Shown one piece after another: positions 8,543-19,676 of a stretch of 64,000 nucleotides of DNA (positions within the stretch are counted from its first letter, which is position 1; the number at the start of each line of letters is the position of its first letter). Below the pieces are notes generated by a model. It was not told the origin of the DNA, made no database searches, and saw only the letters and a program-made list of their open reading frames with translations. The stretch comes from Metabacillus rhizolycopersici (GTDB taxonomy: Bacteria > Bacillota > Bacilli > Bacillales > Bacillaceae). A program made the position numbers and the translations under genes. The stretch lies in NCBI RefSeq assembly GCF_020075705.1, contig NZ_JAIQUM010000004.1:62001-126000 (forward strand). The letters run 5' to 3'.

Positions 8543-9430
8543 ATGAATCAATTACAAAATGCTAATTTGCCTGATGAGATAAAAATACTAATCCAAAAAC
8601 GATCGTCTGAATCACTTAATGAAGAAGAAGCATTACTAATAGGGAAGGGTGGATTCACACCATCTGAAGAATCAATATTACTTGATGCAATCATCGCATT
8701 AACATTAGGGAAAAATGTACTACTAAAAGGTCCAACTGGTTCGGGGAAGACAAAACTAGCTGAAACATTATCAAATTTGTTTCACCAACCTATGCACAGT
8801 ATTAACTGTTCAATAGATATGGATGCAGAAGCATTATTAGGCTTTAAAACAATTGAAAACCAAAACGGATTAACTTCAATCGAATTTGTTTCCGGACCTG
8901 TGGTAAAAGCAATGAAAAGAGGCCATTTACTATATATAGATGAAATTAACATGGCAAAGCCTGAAACATTACCAATTTTAAATGGAGTTTTAGATTATCG
9001 AAGAATGATCACCAATCCTTTTACAGGAGAAGTCATCAAAGCAAATGAAGGTTTTGGTGTCATTGCAGCTATTAATGAAGGATATGTTGGCACAGTCCCA
9101 TTAAACGAAGCTTTAAAAAATCGTTTTATTGTTATAGATGTACCATATATACAAGGAGAAGAATTAAAACAAGTATTGCAGGATCAATCCAAATTAACAG
9201 ATCAGAAATTATTAACTATTTTTACTAAACTATCTGCTGATCTTCTAGCACTAGTACATAACGGTCAAGTATCAGAGGAAGCTGCATCGATTCGTGCGTT
9301 AATTGATACTTGTGATTTAGCGAGATTTTTACCACCAAGGCGTGCAATTGAAAGAGGAATTGTTGATAAGCTAGAGGATGAAAGAGAAAAAGCTGCCATT
9401 CGAAATCTAGCAGAAACTTTATTCGAGTGA
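8543..9430 (+). CDS. yojN: MoxR-type AAA+ ATPase YojN
   Basis: 295 aa AAA+ ATPase of the MoxR/CbbQ group. Walker A is [10 protein letters not shown], Walker B is [10 protein letters not shown], and the sensor/arginine-finger region is [14 protein letters not shown]. Start taken at ATG 8543 after GGAAGGA, not an in-frame ATG six codons upstream that overlaps the ribosome binding site. MoxR ATPases work with VWA-domain partners to remodel or insert cofactors into client enzymes, and such a partner (yojO) follows 10 bases downstream. The client is unknown. Confidence 0.9.
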   Translation: MNQLQNANLPDEIKILIQKRSSESLNEEEALLIGKGGFTPSEESILLDAIIALTLGKNVLLKGPTGSGKTKLAETLSNLFHQPMHSINCSIDMDAEALLGFKTIENQNGLTSIEFVSGPVVKAMKRGHLLYIDEINMAKPETLPILNGVLDYRRMITNPFTGEVIKANEGFGVIAAINEGYVGTVPLNEALKNRFIVIDVPYIQGEELKQVLQDQSKLTDQKLLTIFTKLSADLLALVHNGQVSEEAASIRALIDTCDLARFLPPRRAIERGIVDKLEDEREKAAIRNLAETLFE

Positions 9431-9440
9431 GGTTTTAACA

Positions 9441-11360
9441 GTGAGATTTATTAAGTTTAACGATCAACAAGTGGATTCCTTTTTATTTATGGAGTTGTCA
9501 GATCTCGCAAAAGCACTTACGAAACAAAAGGATATTGAAGTTGACTATAGCGTACAATCTTATTTAGATCCTACTTCTGGAAAAATATATGTTAGTCATT
9601 TTTGGGATCATCGGGAAAAAAATGAAACAGTATTGGCATTAAAAAGTGATATTTATTTAAGAAGTATCGGAAACTTTTATTATACGAATTTTCAAGAAGT
9701 GGGAGTCTTTATCGCGAAGGCGAGGAATTTAAAACTCCAAAGCTTTGCTAAACAATTATTTATGTTGTTAGAAGATTTACGATTAGAGGAAATTTGCAAA
9801 AAAGAACGGTCAGGTACAAAAAAGGCTTTTGAAATGAGAAGGATTTTATATCGAAAGCATTTTCAAAGTCAATTAATAATTCATCAAGAACGAAGTATAT
9901 TCACAGACGCTTTTTTTAATTCACTTTATTTAAAGTTGACGGCACAAAACCCACTAGAGGAGTATCCAGTAATATCTGAAAGTTTGGAAAGGGCTTACCC
10001 CTTTATTGAATCAAAAATCTTTCAAGTATATGAAGTTCATACAACAAAAGAAGTGATTCAAATTGTTTTAGACATTATAGATGTCCTAGAAGAAATGCTC
10101 GATAAAGATATGTTAAATACCTATTTCTTTTTAGCTGATTTGCCTTATGAAACCATTCAACATCATTCACTTTTTGATGAGCTAAAACGTAAATCGAAAT
10201 TGAAAAATAAAGACGCACTAGAAGATGCTAAAAAAGGTGACGAGGATGTCCATGAAAATAAATTACCTACATGGCACAGTGAGACGAGCAAACCGACAAA
10301 AAGTTTTTTGCAATTCGAATTAGAGCAAGGAACAAACACGACAATCAACGGAGATGGAATTGTCCGTGAAGGTGACGATACGGATCAAGCACTTGGGATG
10401 ATTCAAGGAACATCACGGAAAACTAAAAAGAATGATTACTCAAAACTAGAGGCACTTGAAAATAAAAGTGAAGATCGTGCAATGACGGGTGACCTTGCAT
10501 ATGGGAGAGAAAATAAATTTGCGGTTCCAGTATTTGTTACAGCGAAACAACCTATGGCTAATGAAGTGGAACAATATTTTAAAAATCGCAATGATATTCT
10601 CCTATTTCAGAAGAAACTTAGGCTTATGATTCAGAAAACATTGGAACACAAAAAAACATTACCTAGAGCAGATCTTCATATAGGAAGGTTAAATAAAAAA
10701 CTTTTGCGACTTTTAACAGATGACAATCCGAAGCTTTTTTATAAAAAACAGGAAAAATCACCGCAAATAGATGCAGTATTTACATTATTAGTCGATTGTT
10801 CTGCATCCATGTTCGATAAAATGGATCAAACGAAGTTAGGAATTACTCTTTTCCATGAAACGTTAAAATCAGTTAGAGTACCACACCAAATCGTAGGATT
10901 TTGGGAGGATACGAATGAGGCTTCAAAAACTCGACAACCTAACCATTTTCATACCGTTATCTCTTTTGAAGAATCATTAAAACATCCGTCCGGTCCTGAA
11001 ATCATGCAGTTATCCCCAGAGGAAGATAATCGTGACGGATATGCGATTAGACATATGACAAAGCAATTAACAACAAGAAATGAAAAGCAAAAATTCCTTT
11101 TAGTATTTTCAGATGGAGAGCCTGCAGCTATGGGCTATGAGAGAAATGGAATAATTGATACATATGAAGCAGTTTTAGAAGCGAGAAAATTGGGAATAGA
11201 TGTACTGAATGTTTTTTTATCAAATGGTGCAATTGAAGAATCGACAAAAAAAACGATTCAAAATATATATGGGAAATACAGTATTTTTGTTGATAAAATT
11301 GAAGAGCTTCCAGAACAATTATTCCCACTATTGAAAAGGTTGCTTTTAAAGACGATTTAA
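9441..11360 (+). CDS. yojO: VWA-domain protein YojO, partner of YojN
   Basis: 639 aa, GTG start after GAGTGAGG. The C-terminal third is a von Willebrand A domain with the MIDAS signature DCSAS (in LLVDCSASMFDKM) and a later FSDGEPAA strand, so it should bind a divalent metal. The N-terminal 400 residues are a charged, mainly helical region resembling CobT/NorD-type proteins. With yojN it forms the usual MoxR-VWA chaperone pair. In B. subtilis the pair sits beside odhAB as here, but no functional link to 2-oxoglutarate dehydrogenase is established. Confidence 0.88.
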   Translation: MRFIKFNDQQVDSFLFMELSDLAKALTKQKDIEVDYSVQSYLDPTSGKIYVSHFWDHREKNETVLALKSDIYLRSIGNFYYTNFQEVGVFIAKARNLKLQSFAKQLFMLLEDLRLEEICKKERSGTKKAFEMRRILYRKHFQSQLIIHQERSIFTDAFFNSLYLKLTAQNPLEEYPVISESLERAYPFIESKIFQVYEVHTTKEVIQIVLDIIDVLEEMLDKDMLNTYFFLADLPYETIQHHSLFDELKRKSKLKNKDALEDAKKGDEDVHENKLPTWHSETSKPTKSFLQFELEQGTNTTINGDGIVREGDDTDQALGMIQGTSRKTKKNDYSKLEALENKSEDRAMTGDLAYGRENKFAVPVFVTAKQPMANEVEQYFKNRNDILLFQKKLRLMIQKTLEHKKTLPRADLHIGRLNKKLLRLLTDDNPKLFYKKQEKSPQIDAVFTLLVDCSASMFDKMDQTKLGITLFHETLKSVRVPHQIVGFWEDTNEASKTRQPNHFHTVISFEESLKHPSGPEIMQLSPEEDNRDGYAIRHMTKQLTTRNEKQKFLLVFSDGEPAAMGYERNGIIDTYEAVLEARKLGIDVLNVFLSNGAIEESTKKTIQNIYGKYSIFVDKIEELPEQLFPLLKRLLLKTI

Positions 11361-11363
11361 TAA

Positions 11364-11401
11364 GGTCTCTAGAATCTTTTGGAGATTCTAGAGGTTTATT
11401 C
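11364..11401 (+). terminator. Rho-independent terminator after yojO
   Basis: CCTCTAGAATC-type stem (CTCTAGAATCT / AGATTCTAGAG) followed by GTTTATT. From 11402 to 11579 only AT-rich sequence is seen. Confidence 0.8.
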
Positions 11402-11579
11402 CTTTCAATATAAGCAATTAATTAATAGTAAGTGGTTAAAGTTGGAAAAACTTCAAAATAATAAATATTGTACTAATTTTCTATTATTTCTTGTATGTCT
11501 ATAAGTTTTAAAGTTCTAAATGTTCAAAAAAAACATCTGGAATATGTTAGAATTTTTTGAGAATTTTAAGTAAACTTGC

Positions 11580-11628
11580 TTGGAATGTAGAGCCATCAAT
11601 GTTAAAATAAGAATTGGAAGCGTTTTAT
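11580..11628 (+). promoter_or_regulatory. Putative sigma-A promoter and cre-like site of odhAB
   Basis: TTGGAA (11580-11585), 17 bases, TAAAAT (11603-11608). At the expected start point, 11615-11628 reads TGGAAGCGTTTTAT, two mismatches from the CcpA cre pattern TGWAARCGYTWNCW. The 5' leader to odhA would be about 120 bases. Catabolite repression of odhAB is known in B. subtilis, which fits. Site assignment is by pattern only. Confidence 0.45.
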
Positions 11629-11738
11629 ATTATAAATATTATTCTTTTAACAACAGAAAGTATTGTAGGATAATATTTTTCTTCCGTTTGTAGTAAAAAA
11701 GTGATTGAACATTTACAAATAGTTGGGGGTAATGATAG

Positions 11739-14600
11739 ATGTTAGAAGGTACACAAAAACTCAAATTCCCTTGGGAAGACTTTCATGGTCCAAACCTCGG
11801 CTATGTGATGGAGCAATATGATCGATATAAATTAGATCCTAGCTCTATTGACATAGAATTAAAAGAAATTTTTGATACCTGGGGTTCTCCTTCTATAGAG
11901 ACTAAACAAACGAAATCATCTACTGAAAATGAAACCATTAGTGTCGAAAAAATGACGAAAATTGCAGATGCAGTCAATCTTGTGACGAATATCCGCAGAC
12001 GTGGACATTTAAATGCTTCGATCTATCCGTTTGAGGATTTTAAGGAAAACAATGAGTTTCTTGTACTTGAAGAATTCGATTTAACCGAGGAAGATTTAAA
12101 GGCCATACCTGCTCATCTTCTCTGCAAGGATGCTCCAGCACATGTCACAAACGGGCTAGAAGCATATCAATATCTAAAAGAAGTGTATAAGAAATCAATT
12201 GCGTTTGAATTTAGTCATGTTCATAATTATGAAGAAAAAACGTGGCTCTTGAAAATGGTTGAATCAGGTACTATTTTCAAAGACTTGTCTAAAGTAAAAC
12301 GGACCTCAATATTAAAAAGATTAACAGAGGTGGAAGGCTTTGAACAATTTCTTCATCGGACATTTGTAGGACAAAAGCGTTTTTCAATTGAAGGGTTGGA
12401 TATGCTTGTTCCTGTTCTTGATGAATTGATTTCTAGTGCTGTTCAAGTTGGGACAGATACAATAAATATTGGTATGGCGCATCGCGGACGCTTAAATGTT
12501 TTGGCACATGTGCTTGGAAAACCGTATGAAATTATTTTTTCTGAATTCCAACATGCATCAAATGAAGATTTAATCACATTAGAAGGATCTATTGGCTTTA
12601 ACTATGGTTGGAGTGGAGATGTTAAATATCATTTAGGTGCCAATAAACAAATTAAAGAAGAGAATTCAATTCGTGCGAAAGTAACTTTAGCTAACAATCC
12701 AAGTCACTTGGAATTTATTGATCCAATTGTAGAAGGGTATACACGTGCAGCTCAAGAAGAGAGAAGCAAAAAGGGGTATCCAAAGCAAGATTCTAATGCA
12801 GCCATGTCAATCTTAATTCATGGTGATGCCGCATTCCCAGGTGAGGGAATTGTTGCAGAAACACTTAATCTAAATAAATTGACAGGTTTTCAAACAGGTG
12901 GAACGATACATATTATTGCAAATAATATGATTGGATTTACAACAGAAAGCCGTGATTCTCGATCGACAAAATATGCAAGTGACATAGCGAAAGGTTATGA
13001 AATCCCAATTGTTCATGTAAATGCAGATGATCCTGAAGCATGTATCGCTGCGGTTTATTTGGCAATGGAATACAGAAAAAAATTCAATAGCGATTTCCTA
13101 ATCGATTTAATTGGATACCGACGTTTTGGGCACAACGAAATGGATGAACCGGCAATGACTCAACCAAAGCTTTATGAAAAGGTTCGGAAACATCCAACTG
13201 TTCGTGAATTATATAGTTACAAACTAGAAAATGAAGGCGTTTTAACTTCTGAAGATATTGAAAAAATTAATGAAGAAGTTCAAATCACACTTAAAAATGC
13301 ATATGCAAAAGTGCCTGATAACAAAGTTGAACAAGTTCATGAAATTCGATTGCCGAAATTTGTTAACAGTGGGTTGCCTGAATTAAAAACGGCTGTTGAC
13401 AGATCGGAACTGCTAAAACTGAATGAAGAGCTTATTAATTGGCCAGAAAATTTCAATGTATTTTCAAAGCTACAAAGAATATTAGAAAAAAGAGCAAAAG
13501 CACTTTCTGAAGATGGAAAAGTAGAATGGGCATTAGGAGAAGCTCTAGCATTTGCGTCAATATTAGAAGATGGAACTCCTATCCGCTTAACTGGACAGGA
13601 TTCACAACGTGGAACATTCTCACAGCGACATATCGTGTTACATGATGTAGAAACTGGAGATTTTTACTCACCATTACATCGTTTATCCAATGCCAATGCT
13701 TCATTTGCAGTTCATAACAGTCCGTTATCTGAAGGTTCTGTTTTAGGATTTGAATATGGTTATAACGTGTTTGCGCCCGAAACATTAGTGTTATGGGAAG
13801 CGCAATATGGTGATTTTGCGAACGCAGCCCAAGTATTTTTTGACCAATTCATTGCTGCAGGTAGAGCGAAATGGGGACAAAAATCAGGTTTGATCATGCT
13901 GTTACCTCACGGTTTTGAAGGTCAAGGGCCTGAGCATTCCAGTGGACGACTTGAACGCTTCTTACAGTTAGCGGCAGAAGATAGTTGGCAAATTGCAAAT
14001 TTAACGAGTGCAGCTCAATATTTCCATATTTTGCGTCGTCAAGCAGATTTATTGAAACGTGAAGAGGTTAGACCGCTAGTTATTATGACACCAAAGAGTT
14101 TATTACGAAATCCGCATACAGTTTCAACGATTACAGATTTAAGTGAAGGGGAATTTAAGCCTATCATCGAACAACCAGGTCTAGGTAATGTTCCTGAGAA
14201 AGTAAAGAGACTTGTACTTTGTAGCGGGAAAGTTTCGATTGATTTAGCTGATAAATTAAAATCACTTGAAGGTAATACAGATTGGGTACACATCTTGAGA
14301 GTAGAAGAGCTATATCCTTTCCCGAAAAAAATGATTTTAGCAATTCTTAACCGTTTAACATCACTTGAAGAAATCGTGTGGGTTCAAGAGGAGCCTCAAA
14401 ACATGGGTGCTTGGTTATTCATCGATCCAAGATTAAGAGAGTTAGCTCCAGAGGGCGTAAATGTCCGTTATATCGGTAGACGAAGAAGACAAAGTCCTGC
14501 GGCAGGAGACCCAAATATTCATAAAAAAGACCAAGATAGAATCGTAACTGAAGCATTAACTGAAAATGTACTAGATCAATCATTTGTTAAATTAAAATGA
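11739..14600 (+). CDS. odhA: 2-oxoglutarate dehydrogenase E1 component
   Basis: 953 aa thiamine-diphosphate enzyme decarboxylating 2-oxoglutarate in the TCA cycle and passing the succinyl group to OdhB lipoate. The sequence shows [17 protein letters not shown], the ThDP-binding [17 protein letters not shown] with downstream [10 protein letters not shown], and the C-terminal [16 protein letters not shown] and [10 protein letters not shown] typical of E1o. Full length for the Gram-positive family. The ribosome binding site is GGGGGTAATGATAG before ATG. It forms an operon with odhB 108 bases downstream. Confidence 0.97.
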   Translation: MLEGTQKLKFPWEDFHGPNLGYVMEQYDRYKLDPSSIDIELKEIFDTWGSPSIETKQTKSSTENETISVEKMTKIADAVNLVTNIRRRGHLNASIYPFEDFKENNEFLVLEEFDLTEEDLKAIPAHLLCKDAPAHVTNGLEAYQYLKEVYKKSIAFEFSHVHNYEEKTWLLKMVESGTIFKDLSKVKRTSILKRLTEVEGFEQFLHRTFVGQKRFSIEGLDMLVPVLDELISSAVQVGTDTINIGMAHRGRLNVLAHVLGKPYEIIFSEFQHASNEDLITLEGSIGFNYGWSGDVKYHLGANKQIKEENSIRAKVTLANNPSHLEFIDPIVEGYTRAAQEERSKKGYPKQDSNAAMSILIHGDAAFPGEGIVAETLNLNKLTGFQTGGTIHIIANNMIGFTTESRDSRSTKYASDIAKGYEIPIVHVNADDPEACIAAVYLAMEYRKKFNSDFLIDLIGYRRFGHNEMDEPAMTQPKLYEKVRKHPTVRELYSYKLENEGVLTSEDIEKINEEVQITLKNAYAKVPDNKVEQVHEIRLPKFVNSGLPELKTAVDRSELLKLNEELINWPENFNVFSKLQRILEKRAKALSEDGKVEWALGEALAFASILEDGTPIRLTGQDSQRGTFSQRHIVLHDVETGDFYSPLHRLSNANASFAVHNSPLSEGSVLGFEYGYNVFAPETLVLWEAQYGDFANAAQVFFDQFIAAGRAKWGQKSGLIMLLPHGFEGQGPEHSSGRLERFLQLAAEDSWQIANLTSAAQYFHILRRQADLLKREEVRPLVIMTPKSLLRNPHTVSTITDLSEGEFKPIIEQPGLGNVPEKVKRLVLCSGKVSIDLADKLKSLEGNTDWVHILRVEELYPFPKKMILAILNRLTSLEEIVWVQEEPQNMGAWLFIDPRLRELAPEGVNVRYIGRRRRQSPAAGDPNIHKKDQDRIVTEALTENVLDQSFVKLK

Positions 14601-14708
14601 TGAAGCATAGCTTACTATTTTCCTAAGAACACAGTCATTTACTAAACTAAATTAAGAAACAGCAATTTTGATGAAAAAATATTTAGCGAGTGCATAGGGG
14701 GAACCAAC

Positions 14709-15980
14709 ATGGCTGAGATTAAAGTACCAGAACTAGCAGAATCCATTACGGAAGGAACAATTGCACAATGGCTTAAGCAACCTGGTGATGCGGTGAAAAA
14801 GGGAGAATATCTTTTAGAAGTAGAAACGGATAAGGTTAATGTAGAATTAACTGCTGAATTTTCTGGGGTTCTAAAAGAACTACTGAAAGGATCCGGTGAT
14901 ACTGTAGAAGTTGGAGAAACAATCGGCCTAATCGATGAGAATGGTGAAGCAACGCTTTCTGAGCCAGAACAAGCAAAAAATGAACAAGTAGAACAAAGAG
15001 TGGGAGAGGCAATTATCCAACAAATTGATGTAATTGAAAAAGAGGATGATAAAAAACAACGAACTATCGCCTCGCCAGCAGCGAGAAAGCTTGCTCGTGA
15101 ACGTGGTATTGATTTACAACAAGTAAAAGTGATTGATCCTTTAGGACGCGTCCGTAAACAAGATGTTGAGGCACATTCAAATCAAGGGCCTGTGGAGAAT
15201 GCTGTTCAAAACGAACAAGCTAAATCAGTAGCTCAAGCGCCTGCAAAACAAGCGGTAGTACAACAAGAACAACCAGGTAAGCCAGTTGAACGTATAAAAA
15301 TGTCAAGACGTAGACAGACAATTGCTAATCGTCTTGTAGAGGTTCAACAAACGGCGGCCATGTTAACGACATTTAATGAAGTTGATATGACTGCGATTAT
15401 GGATGTTCGTAAACGACGTAAAGACAAATTCTTGGAGCAACATGATGTGCGATTAGGATTTATGTCTTTCTTTACAAAAGCAGTTGTTTCTGCCTTGAAA
15501 CAGTATCCATTATTAAATGCAGAGATTCAAGGTAATGAGATTGTAATGAAAAAATTCTATGATATCGGAATTGCTGTATCGGCACCGGAAGGACTGGTCG
15601 TACCAGTTGTTAGGGATGCGGATCGTCTAAATTTTGCCGGGATTGAAAGTGAGATTCTAAATTTAGGTACGAAAGCTCGTGATAATAAATTAGGATTAGC
15701 GGATTTACAAGGTGGGACATTTACGATTACAAATGGTGGTGTCTTTGGGTCATTGTTATCTACACCAATCCTAAATGGACCACAAGTCGGTATTCTGGGG
15801 ATGCATAAAATACAACTAAGACCAGTGGCGATTGATGCAGAGAGAATGGAAAATCGTCCTATGATGTACATTGCATTATCCTATGATCACCGCATTGTAG
15901 ATGGTAAAGAAGCAGTTAGCTTCTTAGCTACCGTAAAAGAGTTACTAGAAGATCCAGAAGCATTATTATTAGAAGGTTAA
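14709..15980 (+). CDS. odhB: Dihydrolipoyllysine succinyltransferase E2 (2-oxoglutarate dehydrogenase)
   Basis: 423 aa. The lipoyl domain is at about 1-76, with the modified Lys in [10 protein letters not shown] peripheral subunit-binding domain sits at about 118-155 ([16 protein letters not shown]...[11 protein letters not shown]), between Gln/Ala-rich linkers. The catalytic acyltransferase domain is at about 195-423 with the active-site His in [11 protein letters not shown]. It transfers succinyl to CoA. No E3 gene follows; as in other Bacillus the E3 subunit is expected to be shared (PdhD), although an lpd gene of another type lies at 52 kb. Confidence 0.97.
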   Translation: MAEIKVPELAESITEGTIAQWLKQPGDAVKKGEYLLEVETDKVNVELTAEFSGVLKELLKGSGDTVEVGETIGLIDENGEATLSEPEQAKNEQVEQRVGEAIIQQIDVIEKEDDKKQRTIASPAARKLARERGIDLQQVKVIDPLGRVRKQDVEAHSNQGPVENAVQNEQAKSVAQAPAKQAVVQQEQPGKPVERIKMSRRRQTIANRLVEVQQTAAMLTTFNEVDMTAIMDVRKRRKDKFLEQHDVRLGFMSFFTKAVVSALKQYPLLNAEIQGNEIVMKKFYDIGIAVSAPEGLVVPVVRDADRLNFAGIESEILNLGTKARDNKLGLADLQGGTFTITNGGVFGSLLSTPILNGPQVGILGMHKIQLRPVAIDAERMENRPMMYIALSYDHRIVDGKEAVSFLATVKELLEDPEALLLEG

Positions 15981-16026
15981 AAAAAGGAAGCAGAATGATG
16001 ATATATCATTCTGCTTCCTTTTTTTG
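15979..16026 (+). terminator. Rho-independent terminator after odhAB
   Basis: AAAAAAAGGAAGCAGAATGAT pairs with ATCATTCTGCTTCCTTTTTTT; a long, near-perfect stem starting at the odhB stop codon. Confidence 0.92.
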
Positions 16027-16472
16027 TATTCTTCGTGAATGAATTGTATTAATGGCTTTATCCTTAACCGGATTATCATTCCTATTTTTCATATCGATCA
16101 ATAATACTATTATGTCAACTAAAATAAAGTGAAAAAATTTTAAATCTTTATATAAAATTATTGTAGTAAAATGTTAAAATGAGAACATTATGCATTGTTA
16201 GTCTAGTATTGAAGATAAAATTGATTTAGTACTATCATGATTTATCCCATTCTAATCGGACAGTAAAATCCTTAACTTATGGTTCAAGTGCAAAAAGAGA
16301 TAATAGGTGGAGGATGACTGTCTGTTAAGATCTGATAAGTCTTGTTTTGTTCGAAGATAGTATTTGAGAAAGCAAATAATACTGTCATTAAGGTAGTAAT
16401 CAGTTATGTTTTTTTTATTATCAATTATTTTGAATCAATCTAGCATACAGGAAAATTAGTTGAGGTGATTTT
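16027..16472. other. Intergenic region before yocR, no gene seen
   Basis: About 445 AT-rich bases between odhB and yocR. It should contain the yocR promoter, but no strong -35/-10 pair was found. No coding frame with a ribosome binding site was found on either strand. Confidence 0.4.
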
Positions 16473-17819
16473 GTGGGAAACAAGGTAGAACAATGGTCTT
16501 CAAAATTGGCCTTTATTCTTGCTGCAGCAGGTTCTGCAATTGGATTAGGTGCAATTTGGAAGTTTCCTTATGTAGCTGGTACGAGTGGAGGCGGAGTCTT
16601 TTTTCTTATTTTTATTTTATTTACGGTACTAGTCGGCTTACCATTATTATTAGGTGAATTTATTATTGGTAGAAGTACGCAAAAGGATGCGATTCAATCC
16701 TATAAACAAATTGCACCGAATTCATCATGGCATATCATTGGCCGTCTCGGAATTGTAACATGTTTTATTCTATTATCATTTTACAGTGTCATAGGTGGCT
16801 GGATCTTAATTTATATTTTTAAAGGGATCACTGGTGGTTTAAGTGGTTTAACAGAACAGGGATACAGTGATCTATTCGTACAAAGTATTTCAAATCCTGG
16901 ATTAACAGTATTTGCCCAGTTTTTATTTTTACTTTTTACAATCGTTGTTGTATCTAAAGGCGTTTCAAATGGGATTGAAAAAGCAAATCGTTTTATGATG
17001 CCAGCACTTTTTATTATTTTCATTGTCTTAATCATTCGTTCATTATCGTTAGATGGAGCGATGGAGGGAATTTCTTTCTTTCTAAAACCAGACTTTGCAA
17101 AGTTAACATCGGAAACGATTCTTTATGCAATGGGGCAGTCGTTTTTTGCGTTAAGTGTTGGAGTTTCAGTGATGGTTACGTATAGCTCTTATTTACCAAA
17201 AAATGAAAATCTGCCTCAGTCAGCGATTTCGATTGTCTCTTTATCCTTAATGGTTGCTTTCTTAGCTGGGCTAGCAATCTTTCCAGCTGTTTTCTCATTT
17301 GGGTTAGAACCTGATGCTGGTCCAGTTTTATTATTCAATGTATTACCTACAGTTTTTAATCAGATGCCATTTGGAGTTGTTTTTTTAATCGCTTTTTTGC
17401 TTCTATTTTTATTCGCAACTTTAACCTCTGCATTTTCATTGCTTGAAATTGTTGTTGCTCCTGTTGCAAAAGGAGATGAATTAAAACGCAAAAAGTTTTC
17501 TTGGATTTTCGGGTTGTGTATCTTTATTGTAGGTATTCCTTCCACACTCTCATATGGAGTCTTAAGTCATATTACGTTGTTTGATAAATCAATATTTGAT
17601 GCAGCAGACTTTTTAGTGAGTAATATATTAATGCCACTCGGTTCGCTGTTAATTGCGATATTCGTTCCTTTAAAATTGTCGAAGGAAACTCTTTTTAACG
17701 AACTTTCACAAGGATCGTCAATTAGCAAAAAGCTATTTGTTATTTGGTATATGCTTTTAAAATATGTTGCACCTGTAGTGATCATTTTCGTGTTTTTGGA
17801 TGTTTTAGGAATTATTTAA
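16473..17819 (+). CDS. yocR: Neurotransmitter:sodium symporter family transporter (YocR-like)
   Basis: 448 aa, GTG start after GAGGTGA. NSS family: TM1 carries the unwound substrate/sodium site motif ([21 protein letters not shown]) and about eleven to twelve hydrophobic segments follow. It should import a small neutral or aromatic amino acid or related amine with Na+. Position between odhAB and sodF matches yocR of B. subtilis. The substrate cannot be read from sequence. Confidence 0.9.
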   Translation: MGNKVEQWSSKLAFILAAAGSAIGLGAIWKFPYVAGTSGGGVFFLIFILFTVLVGLPLLLGEFIIGRSTQKDAIQSYKQIAPNSSWHIIGRLGIVTCFILLSFYSVIGGWILIYIFKGITGGLSGLTEQGYSDLFVQSISNPGLTVFAQFLFLLFTIVVVSKGVSNGIEKANRFMMPALFIIFIVLIIRSLSLDGAMEGISFFLKPDFAKLTSETILYAMGQSFFALSVGVSVMVTYSSYLPKNENLPQSAISIVSLSLMVAFLAGLAIFPAVFSFGLEPDAGPVLLFNVLPTVFNQMPFGVVFLIAFLLLFLFATLTSAFSLLEIVVAPVAKGDELKRKKFSWIFGLCIFIVGIPSTLSYGVLSHITLFDKSIFDAADFLVSNILMPLGSLLIAIFVPLKLSKETLFNELSQGSSISKKLFVIWYMLLKYVAPVVIIFVFLDVLGII

Positions 17820-17821
17820 TA

Positions 17822-17861
17822 GAAAGGCGGATGACAATGTGACAAGTCTTCCGCCTTTTTC
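17822..17861 (+). terminator. Rho-independent terminator after yocR
   Basis: AAAGGCGGATGAC... / ...AGTCTTCCGCCTTTTT. Confidence 0.8.
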
Positions 17862-17871
17862 ATCGTTTAGG

Positions 17872-17933
17872 AAATTATAAAATTCTTGTACTGTGGATAA
17901 GCGCACGACATCCAGCTCCAGCGCTTTTGTTCT
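17872..17933 (+). repeat. Dispersed modular repeat, copy C (outer modules only)
   Basis: Matches the left module of copy A (TTATAAAATTCTTGTACT through GCGCACGACATCCAGCTC) and then joins directly to the AGCGCTTTTGTTC end. About 100 internal bases are missing. Confidence 0.8.
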
Positions 17934-17951
17934 TTCATATAAAAAGAAGTC

Positions 17952-18854
17952 TTAAAATGGCTGCCACTTTAATTTCTGTGCTTCATGAAATCGGTTTTCT
18001 ACATCTCGCCAATTAACAATTTTCCACCAATTTTCAACGTATTTTTTTCGATCATTTTTATATTGTAGGTAGTAGGCATGCTCCCACACGTCGAGAACAA
18101 GAAGCGGTACAACATCCCATTGGCTTAGGTTTTGATGTTTTTCTGCTTGTAAAATTTCCAAACGTCGAGAACGAGGGGACCAAACTAAAACGGCCCAACC
18201 AACTGCTTCTACGTTGTTAGCCGCTGCCGAAAAATGTTGTTTGAATTTTTCAAAACTGCCAAAGCTTTGATTGATTTCGTTCAATAACATTCCTGAAGGC
18301 TGACCTCCGCCTTTTGGACTCATGTTATTCCAAAAAATTGTATGAAGATAATGTCCGGCACCATGAAAAGCAGCTTCTCGTTCCCAATGCTTTAACAGAT
18401 CAAATTGATTCGTCATACGTGCTTTTTGCATTTCCTTTTCTGCTTTATTTAACCCGTCGACATAACCTTTATGATGCTTATCGTGATGTAGGCGCATAAT
18501 TTCTTGATTAATGAAAGGTTCTAATGCATCATAGGGATATGGTAATGGTGGGAGAGAATGCTCACCAATAGGTACTGAACTTGAATAAGTTTGAGCACGT
18601 AACATTTCATTCTCAGTTCCGACAGCGAAATACTGTTCAAACTGTCGATGAATCTCATTTGCACGAACATAGAGGTCCGTGTAATCCAATGAGTCTGCTT
18701 CCTTAAGTTCACTTTGAAATTGATCTAACTGATCCTTCCATTCTGCAAGCGAATGTGCATCAGCGTTTTCACGTAACATATCAAGTGAACGATGATAGCT
18801 CTCTAAAATTTCATCACTCCACTTTTTCATTGATGAAATGAATTCTTCATCCAA
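17952..18854 (-). CDS. sodF: Superoxide dismutase (Fe/Mn type) with N-terminal extension, SodF-like
   Basis: Dismutates superoxide. The C-terminal 200 residues are a complete Fe/Mn SOD: HHDKHHKGYVDGL, HYLHTIFWNNM, and the metal-ligand motif DVWEHAYYLQYKNDR. An N-terminal extension of about 100 charged helical residues, as in Bacillus SodF, precedes it. I place the start at a TTG 8 bases after GGGGAGG (300 aa); an in-frame ATG 14 codons upstream (18896) lacks a ribosome binding site, so the longer form of 314 aa is less likely. The neighbour yocR supports the sodF call over sodA. Confidence 0.9.
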   Translation of the reverse strand: MDEEFISSMKKWSDEILESYHRSLDMLRENADAHSLAEWKDQLDQFQSELKEADSLDYTDLYVRANEIHRQFEQYFAVGTENEMLRAQTYSSSVPIGEHSLPPLPYPYDALEPFINQEIMRLHHDKHHKGYVDGLNKAEKEMQKARMTNQFDLLKHWEREAAFHGAGHYLHTIFWNNMSPKGGGQPSGMLLNEINQSFGSFEKFKQHFSAAANNVEAVGWAVLVWSPRSRRLEILQAEKHQNLSQWDVVPLLVLDVWEHAYYLQYKNDRKKYVENWWKIVNWRDVENRFHEAQKLKWQPF

Positions 18855-18962
18855 AACAAATCCCTCCCCGTAATCAGTCGTAGTCAATATATGCATGAAG
18901 CAAGAAGAGATGCTTTTATTTTGTAAGATAAGAAAGTATAAATTTTTTGACTTAGTTTTCGT

Positions 18963-19070
18963 GTCCGGCCCCTCTTGGGTCTACAGCCACTCAGGAATTG
19001 AAGGCAAAGAACACTTTCTATTCCTGAGCGTCTTATTTGCTCGAGGCTGAACAAGGCGCTTGCGCTTTTC
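18963..19070 (+). repeat. Dispersed modular repeat, copy D (left module missing)
   Basis: Begins at the CCCCTCTTGGGTCT module. It contains the central inverted repeat with diverged arms (CAGGAATTGAAGG / TTCTATTCCTG; the change is compensatory relative to copy A) and ends in CAAGGCGCTTGCGCTTTT. The rest of 18855-19149 shows no gene. Confidence 0.8.
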
Positions 19071-19149
19071 TTATCTCCAGTGTAAGGCATTTTGAGTTAT
19101 TTGAATAAGAGATTATATCAACTGGTGCATGAAACATGAACGGTTAAGC

Positions 19150-19200
19150 AAAAAAAATGCTTGGCTAGATATAATTATCTAGCCAAGCATTTTAGGTTTT
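19150..19200 (-). terminator. Rho-independent terminator of the HxlR gene
   Basis: AATGCTTGGCTAGATA / TATCTAGCCAAGCATT, with the T run on the minus strand. Confidence 0.85.
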
Positions 19201-19221
19201 ACTGTATTTACAAAGGTTTGT

Positions 19222-19554
19222 TTATTCATCTGATAAATTCTTTTCGACGTTAATCCAGTCTTGAGACCATTTTTCTATTTCTCTCAAAAGGGGCTCTAAT
19301 GAAAAACCCTTATCAGTTAAAGAATATTCGATTCGAACTGGAGTTTCTGCATAAACTTCTCGATTAACAATTCCTTGATTCTCCAAGTCCTTTAACCGAT
19401 CCGATAGAACTCTCCCAGTGATTCCGATTGAAGTTTCAATAGTAGAGAACCGTTGAGGACCACTTAGGAGTTGGTAAATAATTAGTCCTGTCCACCTCTG
19501 ACTTAAGATCCCCATCGCCTTCTCAAACCTTGGACAAATTAAAGATTTATTCAA
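19222..19554 (-). CDS. HxlR/DUF24-family transcriptional regulator
   Basis: 110 aa winged-helix protein with the family pattern CPRFEKAMGILSQRWTGLII near the N-terminus and GITGRVLSDRLKDLENQGIV as the recognition region. Cys7, near the N-terminus, is the position used for thiol-based sensing of quinones and diamide in YodB, CatR and HypR. It is divergent from catE, so a CatR-like role as quinone-responsive repressor of catE and the following monooxygenase is likely. TTG start after AGGGGGGATG. Which DUF24 subgroup it belongs to cannot be decided here. Confidence 0.88.
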   Translation of the reverse strand: MNKSLICPRFEKAMGILSQRWTGLIIYQLLSGPQRFSTIETSIGITGRVLSDRLKDLENQGIVNREVYAETPVRIEYSLTDKGFSLEPLLREIEKWSQDWINVEKNLSDE

Positions 19555-19566
19555 AATTCATCCCCC

Positions 19567-19610
19567 CTATAATAAATATTATACCAAATTATAATAAATA
19601 ATATAATGTG
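19567..19610 (-). promoter_or_regulatory. Near-palindromic AT boxes in the HxlR promoter region
   Basis: TATAATAAATATTATA and a second TATAATAAATAATATAAT lie just upstream of the HxlR start codon. They could be the gene's -10 region, operators for autoregulation, or both. Assignment is tentative because the stretch is almost pure A/T. Confidence 0.3.
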
Positions 19611-19621
19611 AAACAACAAAT

Positions 19622-19676
19622 TAGTTACTTGACATAATCTTGTAATGAAAATATAATTACTTACATAAAGTAACTA
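19622..19676 (+). promoter_or_regulatory. Consensus sigma-A promoter of catE inside TTACTT/AAGTAA operator half-sites
   Basis: TTGACA (19629-19634), exactly 17 bases, TATAAT (19652-19657): a perfect consensus promoter. It is framed by a perfect 9-bp inverted repeat, TAGTTACTT (19622-19630) and AAGTAACTA (19668-19676). A second half-site TTACTT at 19657-19662 pairs with the same AAGTAA directly after the -10. DUF24 regulators such as YodB and CatR bind TACT...AGTA dyads, so these are the likely operators for the divergent HxlR protein. Confidence 0.7.

Noticed and set aside
18884..19090. Open frame on the minus strand near sodF
   Set aside because: It is made by repeat copy D and has no translation signals.
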